From assembly GCF_032854445.1 (NCBI RefSeq), contig NC_088307.1, positions 24,875,953-24,939,952 on the forward strand: a DNA stretch of 64,000 nucleotides. The letters run 5' to 3'. Below are positions 46,290 through 58,189 of the stretch, piece by piece. Position numbers and translations under genes: made by a program. Each line of letters begins with the position of its first letter. The stretch's first letter is position 1. This DNA is from Liolophura sinensis. Taxonomy: Eukaryota; Mollusca; Polyplacophora; Chitonida; Chitonidae. Below the pieces are notes generated by a model. It had not been told where the DNA came from. It made no database searches and worked only from the letters and a program-made list of their open reading frames with translations.

Positions 46290-46575
46290 CAGGGTAAATA
46301 CCATATTATTGCAAGCAAAGCACAACTGAGCTACATATTTTATTATCGACAAGTTATATAACATAGAATGGTACACGCGTTGGATATTAACTTCATTCAT
46401 TTACCTAGAACATTTCGTGCGTCTTTCCAACATCACTGAAAACTGTTGACTGCTTCTATTTACATGATTCCAGCATAATTTCGTACTAATTTGGTTTGTG
46501 TTAAACGCTGTTTTGGGAATTGGCCTTGCGACAATTGACCTCGAACGTCCATATTGGTGAATGTCTGTTTCGACA
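46290..46575 (+). repeat. Dispersed repeat Y copy
   Basis: GCAAGCAAAGCACAACTGAG, AGAATGGTACACGCGTTGG, CATCACTGAAAACTGTTGAC and TTGGCCTTGCGACAATTGAC in family order. Confidence 0.65.
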
Positions 46576-48185
46576 CATGTAGATGCCTATACTTCGCATA
46601 ATATCCATATCGGATATTATGGATGAACTTTCGTGGCGATAAATCGAAGGACAGATAAACATTCCTTCCTTTCTTGGTGTCATCTTAATGACAGGAGGAT
46701 AGATAAAAGCATCTAGTTGTGAATCCATTTGAGGTTCATGGACATTTCCCTAAGGTATGTCTTAGACAGGTGTTGCTTTATAGGACTGAAGTAAAATCTA
46801 TACAGATATAGTCGCTGATTGTACTTTAGCGAACTTAACAGACAAGCAGATTACAAGCGAAGTACAACGTGGAACACTGAAACAGCAATTATTCTACCTC
46901 CAATCACCCGCGACGGAATCAATTCTACTAGTTATAAACTCTGCTGCAAATGACGTCCATCATCAGGTGGCGCTAACTGCATTTCTATGGAAATTGTATT
47001 GTACATTCATATTTTTTCGTCTACTATAGTGTGTGTAAAGTTATAGTAAATTAAAGTGTCAAATTTGTGTTTTTCATTTATAACTTTACAAAACAATAAG
47101 CGATACCGTATTTGTCTTCTGAGGAAATCTCTCGAGAACTATAGGACTTTGCTAGAAAAAGTAACAGATTTGGAAAATTCTTGTCACTTAATAGCTGGAT
47201 TTCCCTTTGTCAAGATTTTATTAGTTTAGAATAACCTTTAATTACCTTTCACAAAATAACTGCCTGGTCACAGAACGCGTTACGTTCAAAATTGGCGGTA
47301 AAGCTCTAAAAATTATAAAGTTGCCCGCATTATAACTTTTGCAAACTTTAGAGTTATTTTAACACTAAAATTTTGTTCTTTCCAAAGTCTCTACAAAACA
47401 CCAGATGATTTTAAAGTATATTTGTTGGTAGAAAAAATAGTAATCATTAAAATAAATAATAATCAAACGTCAGTAGAATCCCTGACTATAAAGTTATTGG
47501 CCGTTCTCCAATTTGTTACCAATACTAGCACAGCGAAGGTCGAGTTACCAATTTATATAAATGAGTACATAATAAATAAATTCATTCAGCACAAGAAACT
47601 TTCATGTGCCAAAGATGTTGGACACGTGGTCACGGGTTTATCTGGAAGAAGGCCCCGCCATTTTGTTTTTTCTCTTTTATCTTAATGCGGTCAGTCACCT
47701 GTGTGATGTGACCTCAAAAACGGAATCTCGGTCAGCCAGATCAATTGATGGGGAGGGTGTGAGAAAACAGACACACTGCAATTGTACTGTGATGAATTAG
47801 CCAACCACTCGGCATAATATTGACTGAAGATGTCGCAGACAAAGCATTGTCAAAGGAAACCATAAGTATTTGCCCATCTGCAAATGACAAACACAAGTAT
47901 CCGAGTCTTCCCCCACCGTCAAAGCAAAATGGCGAACTGCAGTATATATTAGTGAACATGAAAAAAAAAAACAGGCAACCCTGTAAAGGCAATAAAATAT
48001 AGAATAATAAATTTTTCGCACGAGACAATTGGTTGCAATGTCGGTTTGCATATACAAAAAATGACTTTATTCATAATATATTTGTATGAATTTAAAACAC
48101 TTTTTTGTCTATTTTTAGTATATTAAAATTACCCTTATATAGCCTTTCTGACAATATAAGCAATGAAATGTGCTCGTAGATTTCC
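46576..48185. other. No gene recognised
   Basis: AT-rich DNA with several 60-95 codon frames on both strands, none supported. Confidence 0.45.
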
Positions 48186-48189
48186 AGTT

Positions 48190-48447
48190 GGTTAGCGCGC
48201 TAGCGCAGCGTAATGACCCAGGAGCCTCTCACCAGTGCGGTCGCTGTGAGTTCAAGTCCAGCTCATGCTGGCTTCCTCTCCGGTCGTACGTGGGTAGGTC
48301 TTACAGCAACCTGCGGATGGTCGTGGGTTTCCCTTGGGCTGTGCCCGGTTTCCACCCACCATAATGCTGGCCACCGTCGTATAAGTGAAATATTCTTGAG
48401 CACGGCGTAAAACACCAATCAAATAAATAAATAAAATAAATAAATCG
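48190..48447 (+). repeat. SINE family A, best full-length copy
   Basis: The tRNA-like head GTTAGCGCGCTAGCGCAGCG carries an A-box, and the B-box-like GAGTTCAAGTCC follows. Body, core and an AAATAAATAAATAAAATAAA tail are complete. I used this copy as the family reference. Confidence 0.92.
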
Positions 48448-48554
48448 TAGCCTTCCAGTGAATACGTGTAAGTACATATCTGTTAGATACACGCGTCGCA
48501 CGCAAAGCGACGAAAGTCTTTACTATGTTAACATGTCACATTTACTATAATAAA

Positions 48555-48767
48555 CACAGAAGCCTCTCACTAGTGTGGTCGCTGTGAATTCAAATCCCGC
48601 TAATGTTGGCTTCCTTTCTGACACGTATGTGAGGTCTGACAGCAACCTCTGGATGACAGTGAGTTTCCCCAGGTTTCCTCCCATCATAATGCCGGTCGTC
48701 GTATATGTGAAATATTCTTTAGTACGGCGTAAGGCACCAATAAATAAATAAATAAATAAATAAATAC
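48555..48767 (+). repeat. SINE family A copy
   Basis: AAGCCTCTCACTAGTGTGGT, B-box-like GAATTCAAATCC, body, core and AAATAAATAAATA tail, about 110 bp after the previous copy and in the same orientation. Confidence 0.85.
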
Positions 48768-49039
48768 TTTTATTTGTGATATGGATGATAAGTCGGAGGT
48801 GCGGACATTCCATCTTGCTCAATATAAAGTGGGGGGAGGCATCAAATTAACACGTATATTCCGGTATAAACGTGTATCATTTACACTCCTGGCAAACATC
48901 ACAGTTTTTACACCTTCTACACTTTGTTCATATCTTTCTGGACAAAAAATGTGTGAAGGTGAGATTTGTAGCAACATTTCCTGAGTGAGTTTCAAACCCT
49001 GACACAAAAGCTGAGAAAGGACCCGTGTTTTACGCCCGG

Positions 49040-49142
49040 GCATCCCGATGTACTCCGTCCATAAAATTGACAGCCATCGTCTAAGTGAAATATTCTTCTT
49101 GAGTATGATGTTAAACAACATTCAAATAAAAAATAAATAAAT
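49040..49142 (+). repeat. SINE 3' fragment
   Basis: ATGTACTCCGTCCATAAAAT, GACAGCCATCGTCTAAGTGA, AATATTCTTCTTGAGTATG and an AAATAAATAAA tail. Confidence 0.7.
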
Positions 49143-49439
49143 GAAAATATCTACTATCATCATTTTGTACGTACTAAATAACAAAATACGTCGGGGAGTT
49201 ATTTTTATACCAGCCTGTGCAAGATTTTCCACTGGGCTCTTCACTGTTTCCTCTGAGTATTGCAACCTTTTCTGTACTACTGTGATCTGCATGTTGTCTG
49301 TCTGGATTTGCACGGTTTCTCCTGGGCTAAGCACCGTTCTCCGGGTTTACGTTCGGGATCTGAGTGGTTTCCTCATAAATAAATAAACTCATTAGAATTT
49401 GTCTCTAGTGCCAACAATGATTAGCGCTCGTGAGATTTA

Positions 49440-49680
49440 CTTATTTATTTGATTGCTATTTAATGCGATAATCAAATTTTTTCACGTCTACCCTGAGGAT
49501 CAAATTTATGCCTACCTTAGGGAACACGTGGTAAACCATCAACCTTTGGCAAGTTATTACCGAACTTTTCCATGAGTGGCGTACAGACATGTACACTATA
49601 CTGGTCGAGGACAAATGGTCTTCAAAGAACACTGGACTGCGCAGTTGATCACACAACCGTCGTTGTCATCAAGGCCTCAA
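49440..49680 (-). repeat. SINE family C copy
   Basis: TTATTTATTTGATTGCTATT, AACCTTTGGCAAGTTATTAC, CATGAGTGGCGTACAGACAT and GGACAAATGGTCTTCAAAGA. Confidence 0.7.
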
Positions 49681-49708
49681 TACATGTATATATCAGAGCT
49701 AGGGACCT

Positions 49709-49889
49709 CCGTGGAATGACCCAGTGTGGTCGTCGTGAGTTCAAGTGAAGCTCGTGCTGGCTTCCTCTCCGGCCGCACGTGGGAAGGTCTTCCAGCAACC
49801 TGGTTTCCATAATGCTGGCCGCTGTATAAGTGAAATATTCTTGAGTACGGCGTAAAACACCAATCAAATAAATAAATAAATAAATAAAA
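49709..49889 (+). repeat. SINE family A copy with internal deletion
   Basis: The body runs from CCAGCAACCTG directly to GTTTCCATAATGCTGGCC, skipping the GGATGGTCGTGGGTTTCC part. The tail is (AAAT)5. Confidence 0.85.
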
Positions 49890-50089
49890 TATATCAGTGC
49901 GACCAGAGGAATCCACAAATCTGGCCTGAACCTACATTTCGTGTGTCCTAGGGATTAAGAGATAAGCACCTTAATCTGTCCGCCACGACCCGTTCCTTTA
50001 TACTGCGCATTGCTTAAACCTGCGTATCGAGTTACTGCTCACCAGCTTGGACATGTTTATTTCATGTATTTTTCTTACTTTTAGTTTAA

Positions 50090-50480
50090 CGCCGTATATA
50101 CTCAAGAATATTCCATGTAATAGGAGTAAAACCAAGACCTCTTACGTTCCTGATGTCACCCTTTTGTTGAAGATTAAAAAATGAACGATCTTCAAACTTT
50201 CTCTTGCACAGATTTAAACGACTTGGTTTCAAAATAGGTCTTGAAGCAAATAGTCTTTTTCTATGGTTGTCTAAGGCGAGGCGTTTTTCGTGATCATGTA
50301 GAATCTGCTTGCTGTCCCCTTCTTTATTACAGGTAAATATAAAGGTGACGGCATGAAGAGTAACATCAGAGCAGCGACGGCAATGTGATAGGTGGCTAAT
50401 GGTCACACGTAACTGGTGAAATGTGGCCTCTTGTCAATTTAGCTGAGTTAGGCTGTTATTGTAAATGTTCGTGTAAGTAC
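50090..50480 (-). repeat. SINE scrap followed by dispersed repeat X copy
   Basis: TTTAACGCCGTATATACTCA at the left is SINE-like. From about 50350, GAAGAGTAACATCAGAGCAG, CGACGGCAATGTGATAGGTG and GTCACACGTAACTGGTGAAA are repeat X. Confidence 0.6.
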
Positions 50481-50659
50481 TTAATAGCAACTCATTGTTA
50501 ATTGCAAATTTATTAGACATCACGGGCCTAGAAGTACTCAAAATACTGCGTTACCATCGCATGTAATAAACATTAGAATAAAAACAGTGCAAAGGAACCA
50601 GGTGTCGGGGATGCTAAGTCATCCAGCAGAATATCAGTTTATGCAGGAATACAATGTAA

Positions 50660-50745
50660 AAAACTATAGCATGTAAGGTAAAAGCAGAGCAGCGACGACC
50701 GTGCGATGGTCGGCAAACGGTCTCACGCATAACCAGTAAAACCGT
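50660..50745 (-). repeat. Dispersed repeat X fragment
   Basis: GGTAAAAGCAGAGCAGCGAC then GACCGTGCGATGGTCGGCAA and ACCAGTAAAACCG. Confidence 0.65.
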
Positions 50746-51059
50746 CTATGTAGCTAAACACTTGCAATGTTATTTACGATGTATATTATGCGTTTTATTT
50801 ATTTTTACTCACGGTTAGCAGTTCGGAGATTCTGTAATGAATTAATCCGGTGCCTAAATCTATTTCTTTTCACGGAAAAAACGACGCTTAAAAAGGACCG
50901 AGTAGAATTTACAATGGAGGAAGGGCCGATGCAAATCTGACAAAATTGACAAACACACACAAGATAACTGCAGCAGTATTAATATTTTCGGCCAAACTAA
51001 TCATGATGATGTGCATGACATGATTTTCTTTATAAGCTGGCTGGGAACACAATTTCAAT

Positions 51060-51300
51060 ACTTTTTTCATTCATTCGCCAAGAAACGTTATTTGCGTCTT
51101 TCCAACATCAGTAAAAACTGTTGACCGTTTCCCTTTGTATGAATCCATCTTAATTCCATACTTCATATGCTTTCTAAGCTTTTGGATAGTTTGTAGCCGT
51201 GCGTCGTTTTTGGAATTTGCATTGCGATTATGAACCTGGAACGTCCATTTTGGGTTGACGGCTGGTAGATGAATGTGTGTTTTGACGCCTAGATTACAAG
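51060..51300 (+). repeat. Dispersed repeat Y, 3' half
   Basis: TCTTTCCAACATCAGTAAAA, GTTGACCGTTTCCC, AATTTGCATTGCGATTATGA and TTTTGACGCCTAGATTAC. Confidence 0.65.
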
Positions 51301-51710
51301 AAATACAACTGGGGTGTTGGACACAGACACAGCCCTACATCAGCTTGTATAAATCATAACAAATGTCAATAAGTGTTGTTTTGTTTGATTCTTTGAAATT
51401 ACCATATCAACTCGGTTTAACTGTAGTATAAAAATACGGTCTAATATAAAATGTTTCTTCAGTGGAGGTATATAACAGGTATAGAGGGATTGTTTATCTA
51501 ATTATGCATAAAATTGTGATTCTTCCTGTAAAACAAGAGACTTTGCGGTAAAAAATAGTTCTAAGAACGTTTTCGTAAACTGTACAGGACAAAACCAAAA
51601 CGGTGTCGGCGTACCTTCCTCGATCCAGTTGCAGTATAGACATGTACAAAGGGATTCAAAAATATAAATATATTATACAATATATTTTTAAAAAAGTTTC
51701 ATGAAATGAA
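51301..51710. other. No feature recognised
   Basis: AT-rich DNA only. Confidence 0.45.
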
Positions 51711-51990
51711 TTGTTTTTAGAGAGGAGAAGCCAAAGATCCTTTTCTCATTTGGTAGAGCGTCCTCTTCGGGAGGCGGTAGATCCAGGCTCAATCCTGGGT
51801 CGGGCTACACCTAAAACCTTAAAAGAGGAAGTCGTAGTTTCCTCGCTTGGCGTTAAGGAAGATAAAAGGAACATAAAGAAGGATGGTGCAACGACTGGTT
51901 GACCGGTATCATTATGATGGCTCAGGTGGGGCCATCAAAGACTTACTTGCTTTCGGTAAGTCGTCTCACTGAAGCAACACTAGATAAAAC
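51711..51990 (+). repeat. tRNA-derived SINE family B, 5' part
   Basis: The head TTTGGTAGAGCGTCCTCTTC (A-box) and AGGCTCAATCCTGGGTCGG (B-box) is followed by AACCTTAAAAGAGGAAGTCG. It ends near CTTTCGGTAAGTCGTCTCAC, meeting an inverted family B copy. Confidence 0.8.
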
Positions 51991-52290
51991 ACAAATCCGC
52001 TCCCGAAATTATTAGGGTGAGTGCGTGATTGGGGTTTCAACGTCGCACTGAACGATTTTTCAAAGAGTCTGCATGTAATGTGCCTACTTCCTTCAGGATG
52101 GACTTCCATCGCTTTTATATCTAGTGCTGCCTCACTGAGACGTCTTACCGAAGGCAAGTAAGCCCACCAAAGCCATACTTTATGGCTATAAAGTCTTAGG
52201 TGTGACCCGACTCAGCGTTGATCCTGAATCTTCCGCCCCCGTAGTGGACGCTCTATCAACTGAGTCATCAGCGCGCGGTCGTAATTATCC
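51991..52290 (-). repeat. SINE family B, inverted partner
   Basis: ATTGGGGTTTCAACGTCGCA, TATATCTAGTGCTGCCTCAC, TGAGACGTCTTACCGAAGGC and, at the head, GTGGACGCTCTATCAACTGA. Together with 51711-51990 it forms two opposed copies. Confidence 0.8.
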
Positions 52291-52566
52291 GAGTGCACGG
52301 GCTGTCAGTTTTGGTGTCAGTGAGACAGCACAAAGAACATGATGCCATTAGTCACCGATGAGCTTGTGTGTGTGCTGGGGAAGAGGGAGGTTGTAGGATG
52401 GATACAAGAGTTTTCACAAAATAGTTAATCGGGTAATTCTTGTTTCTTGTTCTTCAGGCCCATGCATACAGATAGCTGTAGAACAGTTTCTTTATTCATC
52501 AGCTCATCCGTAATCTTTGTAAGAAAGATTGTGCTTATTTATGCTTCCCTTGTAAATACAGGTGAT

Positions 52567-52715
52567 TTATTTATTTATTTATTAAATTCGTGAGTGTTAA
52601 ACGCCGTATACTACCTCCCTTCATAAAGTACCTAAGAAGCCTTCTGACTTAAATCGAAGAGCTGGATTCGAACCTGCGACCTCACTGCTCACGGGCTAAT
52701 AGACTTCGACAAATA
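52567..52715 (-). repeat. SINE family D (core plus tRNA-like end)
   Basis: TTATTTATTTATTTATTAAA, GTTAAACGCCGTATACTACC, then GAGCTGGATTCGAACCTGCG. Read on the minus strand it is a tRNA B-box head, a short body and the shared core. Confidence 0.65.
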
Positions 52716-52756
52716 AACATTGTTCCCTTTTCCATTTACATTTTTTTTATTTTTTG

Positions 52757-52790
52757 AGGGATTGGAGTGGGGGATGGGTGGGGGGGGGGG
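52757..52790 (+). other. G-rich tract, potential G-quadruplex
   Basis: GAGGGATTGGAGTGGGGGAT then GGGTGGGGGGGGGG: four or more G runs with short loops. Confidence 0.55.
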
Positions 52791-53742
52791 TTGACCATCG
52801 TAATTAATCAAGATAAAATATGCCAGAACATCGGTATACCGTCTGGGTAGACATTACTATAAGCCATGATTTGACCTACTTATGAATATTTATTGTGGCG
52901 ACTTATATATCCAGAAAAAAACATACGAAGAATAAACCATTGGTTTGACCCGGCAAACTCACTTCACCCTTCCAGGAAATCATGTCACGAAATCTTCCAG
53001 ACGAGGCGCCATTTTTTGGTCACGTGATGTTGTTACCATTTTGTTTTTTCAGTAGAAGCAGAGAGTACGTCTTTGTGAACGCAATCATCGATATGCATTC
53101 AGTTGGCAGTAATATATTGTGGCGTATATTTTTCGGTTCAGTCGTTTTGATGCCTTCGTTGTTTAAGGGTTTTTTTCATACCACATAGGGGTCAAGTAGT
53201 GTTTTTGACCTCAAATTTCGTCCCTGACAAGATGTTACTCATTTTGCCTAATTCGATCCGTTATAGGTGTTGGGCGATATATTAGCATGATTGGGTGAAC
53301 AAGTAAGTTTCAGCCCTACTGTATTCTATTACATCTGCCACTAAAATGTTGGTGTTTTGGTGTTGAATTTTATGGTCAAATATGGTCAAATACAGGTGAC
53401 AAAAGTTTTACTTGTCAACCTAATTAGGCTACCACAGAACATATTTTCAGCTTAATTAGCACAGGTTTTCTATGCTTTTTACGAGCTTTCATGCCTTTAA
53501 ATCTATTTTTTGGTTTAACATACTACAGAACGAAAGAAAATCACGATGACAGTAAACCAAAACACACAGATTCGTCACACGCGAGATTGCTATACAGATG
53601 CGCATGACCGGAATTTTACGTTCATGCACATGACCGGACTGTATTCATGTGAAAGCGCTGTAATTCATGGCAGTCACACATCATTCGGCAAGTTTCATAC
53701 ATTTTAAGTGAATCATTACGACACTTGACTCGCTGGAAAAAA
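52791..53742. other. No gene recognised
   Basis: A 68-codon plus-strand frame at 52982-53188 is hydrophobic but unsupported. Confidence 0.4.
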
Positions 53743-53964
53743 ATTAATCTGTTAATTTTGACAGAAAGTCTGTTGTCTGAGTGACACTAGAATGTATTCT
53801 GTTATTGCAACAGATTATTCTGTTAAATATAACATACACATTGCATTAATTCAACATAACAACCTTATTAGCTTAACAAAATGTGATGTTGAATATAAAA
53901 CAATATCGTGTTATAATAACAGAATACATTCTTAACAACTTTCTGTTACAATTAAGAGATTAAA
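53743..53964. mobile_element. Hairpin MITE, about 220 bp
   Basis: The left arm, ATTAATCTGTTAATTTTGAC then AGAAAGTCTGTTG and GAATGTATTCTGTTATTG, matches the reverse complement of the right arm (TTTAATCTCTTAATTGTAAC, AGAAAGTTGTTAAG, GAATGTATTCTGTTATTA). A small deletion in the right arm breaks the symmetry. No coding capacity. Confidence 0.65.
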
Positions 53965-54064
53965 TCGATGCTGCCTTGCACACAGACCCCACGTTACCTG
54001 AATAACCCATGTTAGGAGATACATAGTGTCAAAAATTTTACCATCGTACTGACACAGAGACAAA

Positions 54065-54245
54065 ACAACAGAACGAATAACTGGTTGGCACGGTATCATA
54101 ATAATGTGACTGGGTGGAGTGTCACGTCTAGTGTCCTAGGCATGATACTCCAATGGCGGCAGCATGCACAGGCTCGTCCTGCCTCAAGAAGGCACATTAT
54201 GTGTACACACACCTAATGACTACCCTTTGTTATATGACTGAAAAA
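54065..54245 (+). repeat. SINE family B, middle part
   Basis: ACTGGTTGGCACGGTATCAT, AATAATGTGACTGGGTGGAG, TGTCCTAGGCATGATACTCC; these phrases belong between head and core of family B. Confidence 0.65.
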
Positions 54246-54589
54246 TTGTTAAGAACGACCTGATGCCGAGCATGCATACATTTGTATATACCTGCATTTT
54301 GCATGACATTTTCTTAGCAAACTGGCAACATATTACATTTCAAGCAAACAACGGTCATTTCCCTTGGACAGGATATCGCCATTGCGCGGGAAAATACATC
54401 AATACCGTACAAGCAGTCATCCATACATATCCGGTATCGTATAAGTGAGTCAGATCAGAAATAATATAAATTAGGGGTGGCTGTATGAGGCTGCCTTACA
54501 ACAAAAATGGACACAACGATAATAGCTCCTTATGGACACTAAAAGCGATATATAATGTCGTTGTATTTAATTTTTTATTGTAGTATTCA

Positions 54590-54870
54590 GTGAGTGAGTA
54601 AGTAAGTGAGTGATTGGAGTTTAACGTCGTACTTAACATCGTCATATGACGACGAAGGAATCCTTAAAGTACATGTAACGTGCCTCCTTGTTGTAGGGCG
54701 GATTACTACCCCTCTTTTATCTAGTGCTGCTTCACTGAGACGCCTTGCCGAAGGCAAGTAACTCCAAATGAGGAAGTTACACCTTCCTCTTTTAAGGTCT
54801 TAGTTGTGACCCTCGATCTATCGTTCCCGGAGCGGACGCTCTACCAACTGTGCTGTCTGGGCCGGTCAGT
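54590..54870 (-). repeat. SINE family B, near complete with internal deletion
   Basis: CAGTGAGTGAGTAAGTAAGT tail, GGAGTTTAACGTCGTACTTA core, TTTATCTAGTGCTGCTTCAC, CTTCCTCTTTTAAGGTCTTA and head CGGACGCTCTACCAACTGTG. The middle found at 54065 is missing. Confidence 0.88.
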
Positions 54871-56261
54871 TGTAGTAGTGAAATTGTAAACGAAGATATA
54901 CATACGTAATGTTAACGCAGTGTTCTTTTAAGGGTATCATGATGTGGCGTTTGTCAGAAAATATTCATATTTGTATCTGACTGTATCTTGTCCCTTTGCC
55001 CCACAGCAACCAGTCCATCAAAATTCTCCCCAGAACACATAGAGTATACAGACTATATAAAGACAATGCACTAATTAAATCCTTTCTAATTATATGGCAC
55101 TTTTTTCGTAAGACGATGGCATGGACGAGAACATGTAGAACTTTGTAAACTTTAAACTTAATGACACAAACTATGACAAAAAGCAAGCCATGTGCATCCC
55201 TGTAGGGCACCCTGCTCACCTTTTTGTGAATTTCTGACGACAACAGTGTCAAATTAAACAGCCAAAGTGCACGATTTATTTCGGTTACATTTCTTTAGCT
55301 GTTCACTTGTTCACTGTTTAAAAAAATGATATTTTTAAAAAGCACAGGTGGGGCGCCCTACATTAACACATGAGAGTTGTTTTGCATTATGGTTTATACA
55401 TGTATACGAGAAATACAAAGAGATTTTGTCTTTGAAGATAACCAGATGAATCTTTATTCCCGGTAGTGTTATATATACTGTATGTAATAACTGTTTGATA
55501 ACGCTTATATTGAGCCTTTCATTGTTTAGCTGTGTTTAGTATAAACCGAGATAATGTCGAAAACAAATTTGTTGATATCTAACATCTGATATATACTGAT
55601 TAATCATCAATAACATCCCTCTGTTTTAATTTAATTTACAGGAAAAAATTAAGTTTGAATTGAATACGCAAAAGATAGATAGCCTATAAACTATACGCGG
55701 GAATGCATTTTCAAGTGTTAATTTGGCGAGGTGTGTGTGCAAAACACATTAAAAGAGATTAGCGTGTACGTCTCCTTGTATTGTGTACCTATGAGGAGAC
55801 CATCCCATTCCTTTGTGTCACTTTTGTTTTAGCTTTATCCGTTGGGCGAAGATCGCTAGAATAGTCTTAAATAATCACTGATGTAGAAGATAACGTTTGA
55901 AAAAGATTAAGATTCATTTAGCGTAAAGAAATTTGACTAAGCTACACAAGCTAATATTGTCGGTTTATGAGAAAAACGGTTTCCCGCGTTCCCACAGCGA
56001 GTTAAAAACGAACTGTGTTTGTCTCTCGTGTGTTTAGAGGGTATCTATCAAGAGAATTATAAGATATAGAGAATAAGACGAAATTGGAAAAAAATGCTCA
56101 CTAGAAGTGTTGATCACAGTGTGAAAGGAAATAAATTCTTACAAATTGAATAGCAAATTTATTGTGGACCCCTGACGTCAGCAAGACTGTCCCGAAAAGT
56201 CACAGAATGCGGAATTGTTATATGGTGTGGTTAGACGTTAAGTATTGTAAGAAACCTCAGT
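54871..56261. other. No gene recognised
   Basis: A 95-codon minus-strand frame at 54965-55252 abuts an AAAAAG/GTGAGC donor-like site, but I could not support it as a gene. Confidence 0.4.
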
Positions 56262-56331
56262 CCTTACGTGGGAAGGTCTGCAGCGGCCAGCGGATAGTTG
56301 TGGGTTTCCCCCGGGCTCTGACCCGTTTATT
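56262..56331 (+). repeat. SINE family A internal scrap
   Basis: CAGTCCTTACGTGGGAAGGT then GTTGTGGGTTTCCCCCGGGC. Confidence 0.65.
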
Positions 56332-56518
56332 CTGTGAATGAACACCTCTCTTCTGACTGGTTCATTTATTTACTGTCCCAGTTGTGTGGTTACGTAACTA
56401 ACGTGATTTGGAAAATGTACAAGTTTCACCGTACGTTTTATCACAGCCTGTTAATATCTGTGAAAGTCCAAGTACCAATCAAATGTAGACCAACTGTATA
56501 TCATATATAAGTTAACAG

Positions 56519-56755
56519 GCCTCCGTGGGGTAGTGGTACTAGCATGGCACAATGACCCAAAAGCCAGTTTTCAATTTGATCGTGTACGCCTCCAGCTCAT
56601 GTTGACTTCCTCTCCCTCTCTAGGCCAAAGTGGGAAGGTCTTCCGGCAACCTGCGGATGATCGTGTGTTTCCCCCGGACTCTGCCTTCCCGGTTCTCACC
56701 TCAATGCAATATTACTGTGTAGAGCGCGAAACCACAATCAAATATGTAGATAAAT
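56519..56755 (+). repeat. SINE family A copy, diverged 3' end
   Basis: Head GGCCTCCGTGGGGTAGTGGT, body CCAGCTCATGTTGACTTCCT, GCAACCTGCGGATGATCGTG, then an eroded core. Confidence 0.75.
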
Positions 56756-58189
56756 AACGTATACAACTAAACTTAGCGTCCGTAACTCGATGACATTCGA
56801 TACTGTAAACAAAAGAGCAGTATTTTTACCTGTCGTGGAACAAGTATAGTCTGCATATGCATATATATGACTGTCATTACAGGTGTAAAACCAGGTGACA
56901 TCTTTCAATATTCAAGAAAACATTTATCAAAACATTATTAAAGAATAGGCTAGATTCATTGCTAATGCATGATTTCAAAAAGATTGCGTTAGTCACGTGA
57001 CCGTCGTGTGGTTAGATGCATCGTTACGCAAACTTCGGTTATTTAAAATGTATTAAAATTTTGGGTAGGGTAGAAGGGACCACGTGTTGGCCAGAGGGTG
57101 GTGATGGGGGTCAAAGTCCTAAGAAAACAACAGAATACAGCCGCTACGGGGCGGACTGGTTTTACAGAGAAAGATCCACAGTAGGCCTATATGCATCAAA
57201 CAGTAATTACCCTATTCAATTTGCATTCCATTGTTTTAGGTCTATTTTGGTTTATCAGGGAGATATGTATCAAAGGGGTTCGCCGTATTGTAACATTAAA
57301 CACTTTGACTACCCCTCGGGGTCATTACAGTCTTGTTATTCCACGTGTCGCTCAACTCGTATTATAAGATCAAGTTTTTTTAAAATGGCAAAAAAGTAAC
57401 CAGTTGCTGTCATGACTGACGAGACTGTCAAGTCATGCTGAAAGAAAAGAAAAAGTGAAACAACATTCTAAAGACAAAGAAAGTGTATCTAACTAATAAC
57501 TGCTAATGAAGTTGTTACTATATATATCTTTACATATAGCCCAGGCGATGAAAAGAACAGCGTAAAACAAATGAGTCAAAATCACAGAAAAAGTGAAAAC
57601 TGGAGTATAAAAGGTAGACGTAAATCAACAAAAGAATGAAGATTGTTGCGAGAGGCGAAAACTCGTTTTATTGCAGTATCGGGTCGTGACAAAAATTTAA
57701 CCATGCTCAAATCTGGTGTGAAAGTGGTGACCGATGGACCAACGAATTAAAGAACACATTTAAATGTATAATGAAAAGTATGTGTGCAATCTCAAAAGGG
57801 ACAAATAAAAAAAAATAAGAACGTTGTTTTTGTTTAACGTGAGAAAAGCTGATGAGGAATTTTCATTCCCATGTTTTTGTGATGTCTATGTAATCAAAGT
57901 TCCACCCATTGTAATGTCATCCTTTGTTTTCTTTCTATTCTATCACGAGAATGGTAAACAATATTTTTGGGCAAGAAAAAAAGTTACCATGTACCCCCCA
58001 CCCCCAACCCCAACCCCACTTTTAGTCTCACACCACCAACTACACGTCTATATCGTTGCTTTCTACAACTAAACTTGGCACTATTTACGGTTTTGTGAAA
58101 TGTTTCAGTCTGACCTAAAATATGGATGAAATAAATAAAAATACATATATGATTATAAATATTTAAAAAAAACTATAGTGAACATTCTC
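56756..58189. other. No gene recognised
   Basis: It contains a 127-codon plus-strand frame from ATG at 57016 to 57399 (Tyr/Ser/Arg-rich, eight Cys) with no recognisable domain. A C-rich run at 57994-58017 (CCCCCCACCCCCAACCCCAA) could form a quadruplex on the minus strand. Confidence 0.4.

Noticed and set aside
57016-57399. 127-residue plus-strand open frame from an ATG
   Set aside because: No recognisable domain, no signal peptide, no splice context and unusual composition. In 64 kb a frame of this length can arise by chance.
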